Below, one piece after another: positions 17,733 to 27,785 of a stretch of DNA of 64,000 nucleotides. A model generated the notes under the pieces. That model saw nothing but the letters and a program-made list of their open reading frames with translations, did no database searches and was not told where the DNA came from. The translations under genes and the position numbers were made by a program. This stretch comes from Sphingomonas sp. C3-2 (GTDB lineage: Bacteria; Pseudomonadota; Alphaproteobacteria; Sphingomonadales; Sphingomonadaceae). The first letter of the stretch is position 1. Every line of letters begins with the position of its first letter. The stretch lies in assembly GCF_033025475.1 (NCBI RefSeq), contig NZ_CP130322.1:2609001-2673000 (forward strand), in the 5' to 3' direction.

Positions 17733-18452
17733 TCAGCTGCGCGCCTTCTGACCGAACAACACGGCGCGCTGGCGTGCAGCGTCCTCGGTATTCGCCTCGA
17801 TCGGCTTGCGCAGCTCGGCGCCCACCGCCATCCCCTTTTCAAACGCCTCGCGCTGGCCGCAGCGTTCCAGCCACGCCGCGACATGCGGGAAATCGGCGAT
17901 GTTCTGCCCCACGCGTTCATGGTGGATCGCCCAGGGGTAGATCGCGAAATCGGCGATCGACAGCGGGCCCGCCACATAGTCGCGGTCGGCCAGCCGCGTG
18001 TTCAGCACGCCGTACAGCCGGTTCATTTCGTTGGTATAGCGTTCCTGGCCGTACGCCAGCTTGGTGGGATCGGGTTCGATGCTCGGGGCATAGATGCGGA
18101 AATGATTGGCCTGCCCCGCCATCGGGCCGAACCCGCCCATCTGCCACATCAGCCAGCTTTCCACCTCGGCGCGCTCGCGCATATTGGCGCCGCCGAACAG
18201 CCCGGTCTTGCGCGCCAGATATTGCAGGATCGCCCCGCTTTCGAACAGCGCGATCGGCTGCCCGTCGGGGCCGTCGGGATCGGTGATCGCGGGCATGCGG
18301 TTATTGGGGCTGATCTTCAGGAAATCGGGCTTGAACTGGTCGCCCGCGCCGATGTCGACGGGATGGATCCGATAAGGCAGCCCCATTTCCTCCAGCGCGA
18401 TGGTGATCTTGTGGCCGTTGGGCGTGGGCCAGTAATAGAGCGCGATCGACAT
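17733..18452 (-). CDS. Glutathione S-transferase, YfcG/YghU (Nu)-like
   Basis: A 239-residue cytosolic protein. The thioredoxin-like N-domain begins MSIALYYWPTPNGHKITIALEE and contains the glutathione-contact stretches NNRMPAI and FESGAILQYLA; the all-helical C-domain follows. The PNGxK start with Asn/Thr-type residues rather than a catalytic Tyr is characteristic of the Nu class, which has disulfide-bond oxidoreductase activity. The ATG at 18452 has GGGAG six bases upstream, which decides it over a longer frame. It lies downstream of the FadB-like gene on the same strand. Confidence 0.88.
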   Translation of the reverse strand: MSIALYYWPTPNGHKITIALEEMGLPYRIHPVDIGAGDQFKPDFLKISPNNRMPAITDPDGPDGQPIALFESGAILQYLARKTGLFGGANMRERAEVESWLMWQMGGFGPMAGQANHFRIYAPSIEPDPTKLAYGQERYTNEMNRLYGVLNTRLADRDYVAGPLSIADFAIYPWAIHHERVGQNIADFPHVAAWLERCGQREAFEKGMAVGAELRKPIEANTEDAARQRAVLFGQKARS

Positions 18453-18584
18453 GGTATCTCCCTGGGGCAAGCCGTGTTCCAGAACGATATAGGGGCGCCC
18501 CGGCATCGTGCCAGATGCGCCCCCCGGGTGCCTGTTCGCTTGGCGGTGATCCGGGCATTGCTGCCCGGACCCAGCCCGGATGGC

Positions 18585-20609
18585 TCAGCCGTTGAACCGG
18601 CCCTTGCTCGCGGCCTTTTCCTTCAGCAGCGGGGCAAGTTCGAAGCCGTGTTTTTCAAGCCCCTTGGCAATCTTCTCGGCGCCTTCCAGATCGGCCCAGA
18701 ACATCGGGCCGCCGCGATACACCGGCCAGCCATAGCCATAGATCCAGACGACATCGATGTCCGATGCCCGCTGCGCCTTGCCTTCGGTCAGGATGCGCGC
18801 ACCCTCGTTCACCATCGTGTAGAGCGTGCGCTCGATGATTTCTTCGTCGCTGATATCGCGCTTGGGCTTACCCGATTTGGCGGCGAAATCGTCGATGATC
18901 GCCTGCACGTCGGTCGAGGGGGTGGGGGTGCGCTTCTCGTCATAATCGTAAAAGCCCTTGCCCGTTTTCTGGCCCAACCGCCCGGCCGCGCACAGCGCGT
19001 CGCGCACGGTTTCGATCCGGCTCGGATCGCGGTGCCAGCCAATGTCCAGCCCGGCGAGGTCGCTCATCTGGAACGGCCCCATCGGCATGCCGAAATCGAC
19101 ATGCACCTTGTCGATCTGCTGCGGCGTCGCACCTTCCATAAGCAGCTTCTGCGCCTCCTGCTGGCGCGGGCGCAGCATGCGGTTGCCGATAAAGCCGTCG
19201 CATACCCCGGCCACCACGGCCACCTTCTTGATCTTCTTGGCGATCGCCATCGCGGTGGCCAGCACATCATCGGCGGTCTTTTCGCCGCGCACCACTTCGA
19301 GCAGCTTCATGACATTGGCGGGGGAGAAGAAGTGCATGCCCAGCACATCCTGCGGGCGGCTGGTGACGCCGGCGATTTCGTCGATATCGAGATAGCTGGT
19401 GTTCGATGCCAGGATCGCGCCGGGCTTGGCAATCTTGTCGAGCTTGGCGAAAACGTCCTTCTTCACCGCCATGTCCTCGAACACCGCCTCGATGATCAGG
19501 TCGCAATCGGCCAGCGCCGCGAGGTCCAGCGTCGGGGTGAGCAGCGCCATCGCCGCCTCCACCTGTTCGGGCTTCATCCGGCCCTTGGCGGCGGTCGCGT
19601 CGTAATTCTTGCGGATGATCCCGGTGCCGCGGTCGAGCGCCTCCTGCTTCATCTCGACGATGGTGACCGGAATGCCCGCCGACAGGAAGTTCATCGAAAT
19701 CCCGCCGCCCATCGTGCCGGCGCCGATCACGCCCACTGTGCGCACCGGGCGCAGCGCCACATCGTCGGCGATGCCGTCGATCTTGGCGGCCTTGCGTTCG
19801 GCGAAGAAGATATGGCGCTGCGCGGCGGACTGGCTGCCCATCATCAGCTTCATGAACTGCTCGCGCTCGAATTTCTCGCCCTCGTCAAAGGGCAGCCGCG
19901 TCGCCGCCTCGACACAGGCGATATTGGCGGCGGGCGCGTCAAAGCCGCGGAACTTCCTGGCATTGGCCTTGGCAAAGGCCGCGATGCTGGCGGGATCGCC
20001 CTTGACCGGCATCTCGCTTGCCTTGCGCGGGCCCTTGGCAATGGCATTGCGGGCATAGGCGATGGCATCGGCGGCAAGGCTGTCCTCACCGGTCAGCTGG
20101 TCCACCAGCCCCAGGTCGAGCGCGCGTTTGGCGCTGATCGGATTGCCGATCGCGCACATTTCGACCGCCGCCTCGATCCCCGCCACGCGCGGCAGGCGCT
20201 GGGTGCCGCCGCCACCGGGCAGCAGGCCCAGCTTCACCTCGGGAACGCCTAGTTGCGCCGACGGAACGGCGACGCGGTAATGGCAGCACAAGGCGGTTTC
20301 CAGCCCGCCGCCAAGCGCGGTGCCGTGGATCGCGGCCACCACGGGCTTGGGGCAATCCTCGATCATCGCCAGAATCTCGTGCAGGCCCGGCTCCACCGGC
20401 CCCTTGCCGAATTCGGTGATGTCGGCGCCCGCGAAAAAGGTCCGCCCGTCGCAGCGGATGACGACCGCCTTCACCGCGTCATCGCCCAGCGCCTCTTCCA
20501 GCCCGGCCTTCAGGCCCTGGCGCACCGCTGCGCCCAGCGCGTTGACCGGGGGATTGTTGGAAATGATAACAAGCACTTCGCCATGGCGTTCGGTGGTGAC
20601 GACGGACAT
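18585..20609 (-). CDS. 3-hydroxyacyl-CoA dehydrogenase / enoyl-CoA hydratase bifunctional protein (FadB/FadJ type)
   Basis: A 674-residue beta-oxidation enzyme. Residues 1-200 are a crotonase domain with ALGGGLE and [21 protein letters not shown], which carry both active-site glutamates. Residues about 290-470 form the NAD-binding dehydrogenase domain ([12 protein letters not shown]) and the C-terminal 3HCDH domain follows, with the HFFSPA motif. It hydrates trans-2-enoyl-CoA and oxidises the product to 3-ketoacyl-CoA. AAGGAGAG precedes the ATG. It closes the long leftward operon and probably serves the acyl-CoA made by the upstream ACAD/kinase set. Confidence 0.95.
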   Translation of the reverse strand: MSVVTTERHGEVLVIISNNPPVNALGAAVRQGLKAGLEEALGDDAVKAVVIRCDGRTFFAGADITEFGKGPVEPGLHEILAMIEDCPKPVVAAIHGTALGGGLETALCCHYRVAVPSAQLGVPEVKLGLLPGGGGTQRLPRVAGIEAAVEMCAIGNPISAKRALDLGLVDQLTGEDSLAADAIAYARNAIAKGPRKASEMPVKGDPASIAAFAKANARKFRGFDAPAANIACVEAATRLPFDEGEKFEREQFMKLMMGSQSAAQRHIFFAERKAAKIDGIADDVALRPVRTVGVIGAGTMGGGISMNFLSAGIPVTIVEMKQEALDRGTGIIRKNYDATAAKGRMKPEQVEAAMALLTPTLDLAALADCDLIIEAVFEDMAVKKDVFAKLDKIAKPGAILASNTSYLDIDEIAGVTSRPQDVLGMHFFSPANVMKLLEVVRGEKTADDVLATAMAIAKKIKKVAVVAGVCDGFIGNRMLRPRQQEAQKLLMEGATPQQIDKVHVDFGMPMGPFQMSDLAGLDIGWHRDPSRIETVRDALCAAGRLGQKTGKGFYDYDEKRTPTPSTDVQAIIDDFAAKSGKPKRDISDEEIIERTLYTMVNEGARILTEGKAQRASDIDVVWIYGYGWPVYRGGPMFWADLEGAEKIAKGLEKHGFELAPLLKEKAASKGRFNG

Positions 20610-20652
20610 TTTTCTCTCTCTCCTTGAATTTCGGGTGCGCGGCTAAGGCGGG

Positions 20653-21876
20653 TCAGTCGGCCAGCGCCGAATAGACCATCGTCTTCAGCTCGCGACGGAC
20701 GGGATAGGTGCTGCTCGGCATCAGCTGGGTCATGAAGATCATGATGACCGCTTCGGTCGGGTCGACGAAAAAGGCGGTCGAAAACATCCCGCCCCAATAG
20801 AAATCACCGCGCGATCCGGGGATCATCGTCTGCGCGGGGTTGAGCGTGGTGGCAAAGCCAAGGCCAAAGCCCACGCCCGCATTTTCGGCCTCGCTGAACA
20901 GCGAACTGGACAGCTGGGTCAGGTCGCCGCCGCCGGGCAGGTGGTTGGCGGTCATCAGGTCAAGCGTCTTGCGACCGATGATGCGTTCGCCCTCCAGCTC
21001 GCCCTGATTGAGCAGCATGCGACAGAAACGGTGATAATCAGCAAGCGTCGATGCCAGCCCGCCGCCGCCCGAAAGCTGGTTGGGCTTGCGGCCCCAGGCG
21101 GTCTTTTCGCCCGCATCCCACAGCTTTTTCGTCTTTTCGCGGTGAAAGGCATAGCAATCGGGAACGCGGTCGATCTTCTCGGCCGGAATCTGGAAATGCG
21201 TATCGACCATCCCCAGCGGGCGGGTGATCCGGTCGGCGATCACCTCGTCCAGCGGCTTGTCGTCCATCCGCTGGAGGATTGCGCCCAATATGTCGGTCGA
21301 GATCGAATAGTTCCACGACGTGCCGGGATCGAACTGGAGCGGAATCTTCGCCAGCACCTTGATGAAGGTCTCAAGGTCGGGGCCGTTGAACGCCTCCAGC
21401 TTCTCGCGGCGATAGGCGGCGTCGATCGGGGTGCGTTCCTGAAAGCTGTAGGTCAGGCCCGATGTATGGCGCAGCAGGTCGATCATGCGCATTTCGGTGG
21501 TGGCGGGGCGCGAGACGAAGGGCACGTCGCCGCCGCCCGCCACGAACACGCCCAGATCCTTCCATTCGGGGATCACCTTGCTCACCGGGTCGGCGAGCGC
21601 GACGCGCCCTTCCTCCACGAGCTGCATGAACGCGACCGAGGTGATCGGTTTCGACATCGATGCGATACGAAAGATCGCATCCTCGCGCAGCGGCTGGCCG
21701 GGGCGCGCCTCGCCCTGCAACGCCAGATGCGCAACATCGTCGCCGCGCCCGATCAGCAGCGCGCTGTGCGGAAAGCGGCCGGTATCGATATAGGTGGATT
21801 TCAGAAAATCGTCGATCCGCTCCAGCCGCTCGGGAAGGAAACCCAGCTCTTCGGGATCGCTGATCGTCAGGGTCAT
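20653..21876 (-). CDS. Serine hydrolase, class C beta-lactamase/EstB-like esterase
   Basis: A 407-residue protein with the SxxK motif SMSK (about residues 73-76) and a YxN-like YSI motif in WNYSIS. There is no leader peptide, so it is cytoplasmic and more likely an EstB-type carboxylesterase than a beta-lactamase. C-terminal [18 protein letters not shown] replaces the KTG region as in other EstB-like proteins. It overlaps the upstream SDR gene by four bases (ATGA). In a catabolic operon it may cleave an ester or lactone substrate; that is inference. Confidence 0.88.
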   Translation of the reverse strand: MTLTISDPEELGFLPERLERIDDFLKSTYIDTGRFPHSALLIGRGDDVAHLALQGEARPGQPLREDAIFRIASMSKPITSVAFMQLVEEGRVALADPVSKVIPEWKDLGVFVAGGGDVPFVSRPATTEMRMIDLLRHTSGLTYSFQERTPIDAAYRREKLEAFNGPDLETFIKVLAKIPLQFDPGTSWNYSISTDILGAILQRMDDKPLDEVIADRITRPLGMVDTHFQIPAEKIDRVPDCYAFHREKTKKLWDAGEKTAWGRKPNQLSGGGGLASTLADYHRFCRMLLNQGELEGERIIGRKTLDLMTANHLPGGGDLTQLSSSLFSEAENAGVGFGLGFATTLNPAQTMIPGSRGDFYWGGMFSTAFFVDPTEAVIMIFMTQLMPSSTYPVRRELKTMVYSALAD

Positions 21877-22676
21877 GCCGCTGTCTTTCCCATTTCCTGT
21901 CGTGTTACCGGGTGGGACGAGGATAATCCGCCATCCACCGCAATCGCCTGTCCGTTGACATAGCTGGCTTCGTCGGAGGCGAGGAACAGCGCCATATGCG
22001 CGATCTCCTCGGGCTGGCCCGCGCGGCGTAGTGGATTGAGCCGGCCGATCCTGTCCTCCACGCCTTTTTCGCGCGCATATTCAAAGGCGCGCTCGGTCAT
22101 CCCCGTTTCGATCAGCCCGGGGCAGATCGCGTTGACGCGCACGCCAGTTCCCGAAAGCTGCTGCGCGGCGGTCTGGACAAGGTTGATCACCCCCGCTTTC
22201 GACGCCGAATAGGCGGGGCAGCCCGCGCCCGATCGGATGCCCGCGACGCTTGCCGTGCAGATAATCGATCCCGATCCCTTTTTGATGATCTCGGGCGCGG
22301 CGTGCTTGATCAGCAGGAACGGGCCGATCAGGTTCACCTGCAAAATCTGCTGCCAGTCGTCGACGCTATGTTCGAACAGCCCGGTCAGCCCGCCCGAAAT
22401 CCCAGCATTGGCATAGGCGATGTCGACGCCGCCGTGCATCATCCGCGCGCTTTCAACGAGCTTGCGGACATCGTCCTCAAGCCCCGCATTCATCTGCACC
22501 GCGCTCGCGGTGCCGGCATCGGCGGTGATGGCTTTGGCGGTGTCGTGGACGGCGGGGGTCAGGTCACCCAGCACCAGCCGCGCGCCTTCGCGGGCAAACA
22601 GCATGGCGGTCGCCCGGCCGATGCCCGATCCGGCGCCGGTGATGATCGCGCTCTTGCCCGCCAGCCTGCCGCTCAT
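21873..22676 (-). CDS. SDR family oxidoreductase
   Basis: A 267-residue classical short-chain dehydrogenase: TGAGSGIG cofactor motif at about 14-21, NAG in [10 protein letters not shown], catalytic Ser and YSASK, and the C-terminal DGG segment. The acidic D after the second strand (LGDL) suggests NAD(H). The ATG at 22676 follows GGGGGACAAAGG. It lies 25 bases after the APH-like kinase and overlaps the esterase, so it belongs to the ACAD11-like module and might oxidise a 3-hydroxyacyl intermediate or an alcohol. Confidence 0.9.
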   Translation of the reverse strand: MSGRLAGKSAIITGAGSGIGRATAMLFAREGARLVLGDLTPAVHDTAKAITADAGTASAVQMNAGLEDDVRKLVESARMMHGGVDIAYANAGISGGLTGLFEHSVDDWQQILQVNLIGPFLLIKHAAPEIIKKGSGSIICTASVAGIRSGAGCPAYSASKAGVINLVQTAAQQLSGTGVRVNAICPGLIETGMTERAFEYAREKGVEDRIGRLNPLRRAGQPEEIAHMALFLASDEASYVNGQAIAVDGGLSSSHPVTRQEMGKTAA

Positions 22677-22701
22677 CCTTTGTCCCCCGTCATCGTTCCT
22701 G

Positions 22702-23796
22702 TCACCGGGCGCCTGCCAGTTGCGCGAAATGCCAGGCGGATCTGGCAAGGCTGGGCACGCGCGCGGCGGTGCGTTCGGCCTGCGCGCTCGATGCCGTGCC
22801 GTCGATCACGCGCTTCTTGATACCCTGGACGATGCCGGTCAGCCGGAACAGATTATAGCTGAAATACCAGTTGAGATCGGGCAGCCCGCTGCGCCCGGTG
22901 GCCGCGCAATAGCGGTCGACCGCTTCATCGAGCGAGGGGATGCCCAGCGCTTCGAGGTCCAGCCCGTAAATGCCCGATCGCCCCTCGGGCTCGGTTACCC
23001 AGTTCATCAGCAGATACGAAAAATCGGCCAGCGGATCGCCCAGTGTCGACAATTCCCAGTCGAGCACCGCCAGCACCTTGGGCGCGCCCTCAGCAAAGAT
23101 CATGTTGTCGATGCGGAAATCGCCGTGGACGATCGATGTCCGCTCCTGCACCGGCACGGTGCGGGGCAGCCATTCGATCAGCTTTTCCATCTCCGGGATC
23201 GTCTCGGTTTCCGACGCGCGGTACTGCTTGGTCCAGCGGCCGACCTGCCGTTCGAAATAATTGCCGGGCTTGCCGTAATCACCCAGCCCAACCGCCTCGT
23301 GATCGATGCCATGGAGCGCCGCGAGCGTATCGATCATCGTGTGATAAATGCCGCGCCGCGCCTCGGGCGTCAGCCCGGGAAGCGATCCGTCCCACAGGTT
23401 CCGGCCTTCCACCAGCCCCATGACATAGAACATCGCACCCACCACGCCCTCATCGGTGCACAGGCCAAAGGGGCGGGCGACCGGAAAGCCTGTCGGGTAG
23501 AGCGCGGAGATCAGCCGGAATTCGCGGTCCACCGCATGGGCGGAGGGGAGGAGGGGGCCGAAGGGCTTGCGCCGAAGCACATAGGCGCCGCTCGGCGCAT
23601 CGATGCGGTAGGTGGGGTTGGATTGCCCGCCCTTGAACTTGGACAGGCGAAGGGGGCCCTCAAACCCTTCCACATTCTGCGCCATCCATGCGGTCAGCGC
23701 GGCTTCGTCCAGCCGGTCCTTTTCGGGCACCGCGGTCGTGCCCACCATGGTCGTCTCGGCATCGGATAGTTGGCTCATGCTCTGCCCGTCCGTCAT
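22702..23796 (-). CDS. APH-fold kinase-like protein, ACAD10/ACAD11 N-domain (LvaA) type
   Basis: A 364-residue aminoglycoside phosphotransferase-fold protein. Catalytic loop VHGDFRIDN has HGD at 224-226 and the metal-binding Asp is in [19 protein letters not shown] (DWE at 246-248). These two motifs closely match the kinase half of ACAD10/ACAD11 and bacterial LvaA, which phosphorylate the 4-hydroxyl of 4-hydroxyacyl-CoA. The ATG at 23796 overlaps the stop of the alcohol dehydrogenase gene by one base (TGATG), which fixes the start. The matching ACAD half is encoded three genes upstream. Antibiotic resistance is very unlikely. Confidence 0.9.
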   Translation of the reverse strand: MTDGQSMSQLSDAETTMVGTTAVPEKDRLDEAALTAWMAQNVEGFEGPLRLSKFKGGQSNPTYRIDAPSGAYVLRRKPFGPLLPSAHAVDREFRLISALYPTGFPVARPFGLCTDEGVVGAMFYVMGLVEGRNLWDGSLPGLTPEARRGIYHTMIDTLAALHGIDHEAVGLGDYGKPGNYFERQVGRWTKQYRASETETIPEMEKLIEWLPRTVPVQERTSIVHGDFRIDNMIFAEGAPKVLAVLDWELSTLGDPLADFSYLLMNWVTEPEGRSGIYGLDLEALGIPSLDEAVDRYCAATGRSGLPDLNWYFSYNLFRLTGIVQGIKKRVIDGTASSAQAERTAARVPSLARSAWHFAQLAGAR

Positions 23797-24878
23797 CAGT
23801 CAAAGGTGATCACGGATCGCGCGGCATCGCCCTTGCGCAATTCGTCAAAGGCGTGGTTGATCTTTTCCAGCGGCATCCGCTCGGCAATGATCGTGTCGAG
23901 GTCGAGCCGGCCCTGCAGGTAGAAATCGACGAGCCTTGGTATATCGACGGGGAAGCGGTTGCCGCCCATCAGCGCGCCCTGCAGCTTTTTCGAAGCCAGC
24001 AGGTCCATCGCGGACAGCCCCACCTTGTGCGTCAGCGGCATCATGCCAAGGATCGTCGCCGTCCCGCCCCGGCGCAGCAGCTGCACCGCCATGTCGCCGG
24101 TTTCGGGGCGGCCCACCGCCTCGATCGCGTGGTGGACGCCACCCTTGGTGCGTTCCACCACCTCGGCGGCGGCATTGTCTGCCTTGGCGTCGATCGTGTC
24201 GGTCGCGCCCAGCTTTTCGGCGAGCGCGCGCTTCTCAGGCACCGGGTCGATCGCGATGATCCGCCCCGCGCCCGCGATCTTCGCGGCGTTCACCGCCGCC
24301 AGCCCGATCCCGCCGCATCCGACCACGGCTACCGTCTCGCCCGGTGAGACATCGGCCGCGTGGAATATCGCACCAGCCCCCGTCGTCACCGCGCATCCGA
24401 TCACGCACGCGCGGTCGAGCGGCATTTCGGGGTCGATGGCGACACAGGCATGTTCGTGCACCAGCATCTGTTCGGCATAGGCGGACAGGTTGAGCATCTG
24501 GTGGACGACGGTATCGCCCATCATCAGCCGGGGTGGCTCACCCTTGCCGCGTTTCAGGCTGGCGTCGGTGCACAGCGACAAATTGCCCGTGACGCAGTAT
24601 TCGCAGTGCCCGCAAAAGGCGGACAGGCAGGTTACCACAGCATCACCAGGTTTCACGGTGGTCACCTGGTCACCCACCGCCTCGACAATCCCGGCGGCCT
24701 CATGCCCCGGAATGGTCGGCAGCGGATGCGGATAGGCGCCGTCCACGAAATGCAGATCGGATCGGCAGACCCCCACCGCCGCAGTGCGGATCAGCACCTC
24801 GCGCGAGCCGGGTTTGGAAATCTGGACATCCTCGATCGTCAATGCCTGACCGGGCATGTGGAGAATGGCTGCTTTCAT
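23796..24878 (-). CDS. Zinc-dependent alcohol dehydrogenase (class III-like MDR family)
   Basis: A 360-residue medium-chain dehydrogenase. Catalytic zinc ligands lie in GVCRSDLH and PGHEAAG, the structural zinc site in CGHCEYCVTGNLSLC, and the Rossmann motif in VVGCGGIGLAA. The Asp in IAIDPVPEK favours NAD. Its ATG at 24878 overlaps the stop of a possible 34-codon ORF (ATGA) and its stop overlaps the kinase start. It should interconvert an alcohol and aldehyde or ketone in the pathway of this operon, possibly a keto/hydroxy acyl step. Confidence 0.93.
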   Translation of the reverse strand: MKAAILHMPGQALTIEDVQISKPGSREVLIRTAAVGVCRSDLHFVDGAYPHPLPTIPGHEAAGIVEAVGDQVTTVKPGDAVVTCLSAFCGHCEYCVTGNLSLCTDASLKRGKGEPPRLMMGDTVVHQMLNLSAYAEQMLVHEHACVAIDPEMPLDRACVIGCAVTTGAGAIFHAADVSPGETVAVVGCGGIGLAAVNAAKIAGAGRIIAIDPVPEKRALAEKLGATDTIDAKADNAAAEVVERTKGGVHHAIEAVGRPETGDMAVQLLRRGGTATILGMMPLTHKVGLSAMDLLASKKLQGALMGGNRFPVDIPRLVDFYLQGRLDLDTIIAERMPLEKINHAFDELRKGDAARSVITFD

Positions 24879-24979
24879 GGCGTTTCCATGTCCTGATTAT
24901 CCGGCATCCGGTGGGACACCCGTTGCAATGTCATGTCCACCTTGTTCCGGTTTTCGCGTGCCGGAACCAGGATGGGCAT
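24875..24979 (-). CDS. Possible 34-residue peptide between ACAD and ADH
   Basis: An ATG at 24979 has GAGGAG with about six bases spacing, and the frame runs 34 codons to a TGA overlapping the ADH start (ATGA). The peptide is hydrophilic with no signal or membrane segment and no family I know. It begins 10 bases after the ACAD stop. It could be a real small protein, or simply a coupling device that carries ribosomes to the ADH start. Confidence 0.4.
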   Translation of the reverse strand: MPILVPARENRNKVDMTLQRVSHRMPDNQDMETP

Positions 24980-24989
24980 GGGCTTCTCC

Positions 24990-26273
24990 TCAGCGTGAAA
25001 CGCCGATATCCCCGCTCGACAGGCCCGGCGCGGCGGCGGCGCCGTGCTTGCCGAATTCGATCCGCGCGATCGATCGGTTGTGCACCTCGTCGGGCCCATC
25101 GGCCAGCCTGAGCGTACGGATGCTCGCATAGGATTTGGCCAATCCGAAATCCTCGGAAACCCCGCCGCCGCCATGCGCCTGGATCGCGTCATCGATGATT
25201 TTCAGCGCCATGCGCGGCGCGGCAACCTTGATCATCGCGATCTCGGCCTGCGCGGCCTTGTTGCCCACCTTGTCCATCATGTCGGCGGCTTTGAGGCACA
25301 GCAGCCGGTTCATCTCGATATCGATCCGCGCTTCGGCGATGCGCTGTTCCCACACGCTCTGGTCGGCCACGCGCTTGCCAAAGGCGACGCGCGACAGCAG
25401 CCGCTTGGCCATTTTCTCGATCGCCTCCTCGGCCGCGCCGATCGTGCGCATGCAGTGATGGATGCGGCCCGGCCCAAGCCGGCCTTGCGCGATTTCGAAC
25501 CCGCGGCCTTCGCCCAGCAGCATGTTATCCACAGGCACGCGCACGTCCTTCAGCTCGATCTCCATATGGCCGTGCGGCGCATCGTCATAGCCGAAGACGG
25601 GGAGGTGGCGGAGGATCGTCACGCCCGGCGTGTCGAGCGGCATCAGGATCATCGATTGCTGCTGGTGGCGCTTCGCCTCGAAATCGGTCTTGCCCATCAC
25701 GATCGCGATGTCGCAGCGCGGATCGCCCGCACCGCTCGACCACCATTTGCGGCCGTTGATAACATAATGATCGCCGTCGCGCTCGATCCGGGTTTCGATA
25801 TTGGTGGCGTCGGAAGAGGCGACGGCGGGTTCGGTCATCAGAAAGGCGGACCGCGTCTCACCCTCCATCAGCGGCTTCAGCCAGCGATCCTTCTGCGCGC
25901 GGGTGCCGTAACGATAAAGCACCTCCATATTGCCCGTGTCGGGCGCCGAGCAGTTGAAGACTTCGGATGCCCAGTTGATGCGTCCCATTTCCTCGGCGCA
26001 CAGCGCATATTCGAGGTTGGTAAGCCCCGGGCCGTCAAAGGCGAAGCTGTCGTCGACATGCACGCGCCCCGACGATGGCGGCATGAACAGGTTCCAGATC
26101 CCGGCCTCGCGCGCCTTGGCCTTCGCCGTCTCGATCGTCTGGATCACCTTCCAGCGTTCGCCGGTCTTCTGCTCGGCATGGTAATCCTTGTCGTGCGGGC
26201 GAACATGGCGTTCGATGAAATCGCGGACGCGGTCGCGCCAATAGGTCTCACGGTCGTTCAGGCTGAAATCCAT
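24990..26273 (-). CDS. Acyl-CoA dehydrogenase of the ACAD10/ACAD11 (LvaC) type
   Basis: A 427-residue flavoprotein. Long stretches match the dehydrogenase half of human ACAD11 almost word for word: [55 protein letters not shown] and [25 protein letters not shown]. The usual catalytic YEGT is replaced by ADGPDEVH, as in that subfamily. In the known pathway the 4-phosphoacyl-CoA made by the kinase half is dephosphorylated to an enoyl-CoA by this unit. It begins the coupled block with the sORF, ADH and kinase and follows the GPH carrier by 36 bases. Confidence 0.92.
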   Translation of the reverse strand: MDFSLNDRETYWRDRVRDFIERHVRPHDKDYHAEQKTGERWKVIQTIETAKAKAREAGIWNLFMPPSSGRVHVDDSFAFDGPGLTNLEYALCAEEMGRINWASEVFNCSAPDTGNMEVLYRYGTRAQKDRWLKPLMEGETRSAFLMTEPAVASSDATNIETRIERDGDHYVINGRKWWSSGAGDPRCDIAIVMGKTDFEAKRHQQQSMILMPLDTPGVTILRHLPVFGYDDAPHGHMEIELKDVRVPVDNMLLGEGRGFEIAQGRLGPGRIHHCMRTIGAAEEAIEKMAKRLLSRVAFGKRVADQSVWEQRIAEARIDIEMNRLLCLKAADMMDKVGNKAAQAEIAMIKVAAPRMALKIIDDAIQAHGGGGVSEDFGLAKSYASIRTLRLADGPDEVHNRSIARIEFGKHGAAAAPGLSSGDIGVSR

Positions 26274-26309
26274 TGGCTCGTCTCTCTCCGTATCTTTTGC
26301 GCGATGATG

Positions 26310-27785
26310 TCAGGCACAATCCGATTCTGCCAGCGCCGTTCGCAGCGTAATTCCCTCATTTTCCCGCGCATTGCGCTCACGCCGTGCCGAAAGCTGGCGC
26401 AGCCTGTCTTCATGGTCGTTGCGCCCGAAGGGAAATTGCAGGAAGCACCAGGCGCCGCAGCAGCCGATGAAAAGCGTCAGCCCGCCATATACCAGCGCCA
26501 GCGCATCGACCGTGTCGATGGGCACCGCGCCGGGCTGCGCGCCTTCCGGAAAGCCGATCAGCGCCAGCATCGTGCCCGACAGGAAGATGCCGATCCCCGT
26601 CACGCATTTCTGGACGAAGAAATAGCCGGCAAAGAACAGCCCCTCTTCGCGCCGCGCGGTGCGCAGTTCGGCGGCGTCGGTCACATCGGCCATCATCGAT
26701 GTGGTCAGAATCATCGAGCAGACGTTGAACATTGTCGCCAGACCAATCATCGTCAGGAACACCGGCATCAGCCAGGGGGATCCGGGTTCGGGAAAGGCCC
26801 CGACGGCGCGCAGCCAATAGGGCGTGGTGATGACGATGGCCGAAAGAAAAGCGGTGAGCGCCGCGCCGTGCTTCTTGCCCAGCCGGCCCGCCAGCCGGGG
26901 GACCGCCAGAAAGGCGAGGAAAACCCCGCCGAACAGCGCGATGGCATAGATGATCAGCGCGGTCTGCGGGAATTCCCAGATATAAAGAAGCAGATAGTTG
27001 GACAGCGCGAAGGTCATGCCCTGATTGGCAAAGGTGAAGATGCCTGCCGCCATAAGGATCAGGAACGGTCGGTCGTTGAGCGTGCCGAGGATCGCGCGCA
27101 GGCTATGGTCGGCCGCTGGCTGGTTGCGCTCGGCAACCGGGCGGGCAAGCCGCCGGTGCGTGCCAAGGGCCGATACCAGCACCGCGATGAGCATGGCGAT
27201 CGATCCGACCAGCGCCAGTTTCTCATAGCCGCGCGGGTTGAGCTGGCCGACGGGATATTCGGCATCGGGCAGCAGAAAGACGCCGTAGGCCAGCGCCAGC
27301 ATGACGAGCCCGGCGGCCCAGCCGAAGAGGAAGCGGTAACGGACGACCACTGTGCGCTCATGATAATCGCGCGTAATTTCGGGGACCAGCGCGATCGACG
27401 GCACTTCATAGCAGGAGACCGCTGCCCGCACGAGCACGGCGACGCCAAGCAGATACCAGAATTGCTGCGACACCGGCAGTTCGGGCGGGTTCCAGAGCAA
27501 CAGCCAGACCAGCGCGATCGGCAGCGCGGATGCATAGAGCCAGGGATGGCGGCGTCCCCAGCGCGTGCGTGTCCGATCGGACAGGGCACCCACCAGCGGG
27601 TCGATACAGGCGTCGATCAACAGCGCGATCAGGATGGCGAGCCCAACCTCATGCGCGGGCAGGCCGATCACCTGATTGTAGAACAGCAGCAGGAAGACCG
27701 AAAAGCCGTTGTCCTTGATGCCATACGCTACCGCGCCGAACCCATAGGCAAGCTTGGTGCCGATCGGCACCGGCTGGCCGCTCAT
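26310..27785 (-). CDS. MFS transporter, GPH (glycoside-pentoside-hexuronide:cation symporter) family
   Basis: A 491-residue carrier with about twelve hydrophobic segments. The N-terminal KLAYGFGAVAYGIKDNGFSVFLLLFYNQVIG and the loop GALSDRTRTRWGRRHPWL are hallmark GPH features. Many sphingomonad GPH members lie with lipid or steroid catabolic genes and probably do not carry sugars. Its ATG overlaps the stop of the upstream SDR (ATGA). The last 50 residues are cytoplasmic and Arg/Glu rich. Confidence 0.9.
   Translation of the reverse strand: MSGQPVPIGTKLAYGFGAVAYGIKDNGFSVFLLLFYNQVIGLPAHEVGLAILIALLIDACIDPLVGALSDRTRTRWGRRHPWLYASALPIALVWLLLWNPPELPVSQQFWYLLGVAVLVRAAVSCYEVPSIALVPEITRDYHERTVVVRYRFLFGWAAGLVMLALAYGVFLLPDAEYPVGQLNPRGYEKLALVGSIAMLIAVLVSALGTHRRLARPVAERNQPAADHSLRAILGTLNDRPFLILMAAGIFTFANQGMTFALSNYLLLYIWEFPQTALIIYAIALFGGVFLAFLAVPRLAGRLGKKHGAALTAFLSAIVITTPYWLRAVGAFPEPGSPWLMPVFLTMIGLATMFNVCSMILTTSMMADVTDAAELRTARREEGLFFAGYFFVQKCVTGIGIFLSGTMLALIGFPEGAQPGAVPIDTVDALALVYGGLTLFIGCCGAWCFLQFPFGRNDHEDRLRQLSARRERNARENEGITLRTALAESDCA

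Noticed and set aside
17670-20252. An 860-residue plus-strand frame
   Set aside because: It is antisense to the GST and FadB-like genes, is Arg/His/Asp-rich and shows no domain.
20653-21876. Class C beta-lactamase
   Set aside because: There is SxxK but no signal peptide and no normal KTG motif, so a cytoplasmic EstB-type esterase is more likely.
22702-23796. Aminoglycoside resistance gene
   Set aside because: The APH fold is present, but the motifs match the ACAD10/11 kinase domain and the gene is inside a CoA catabolic operon.
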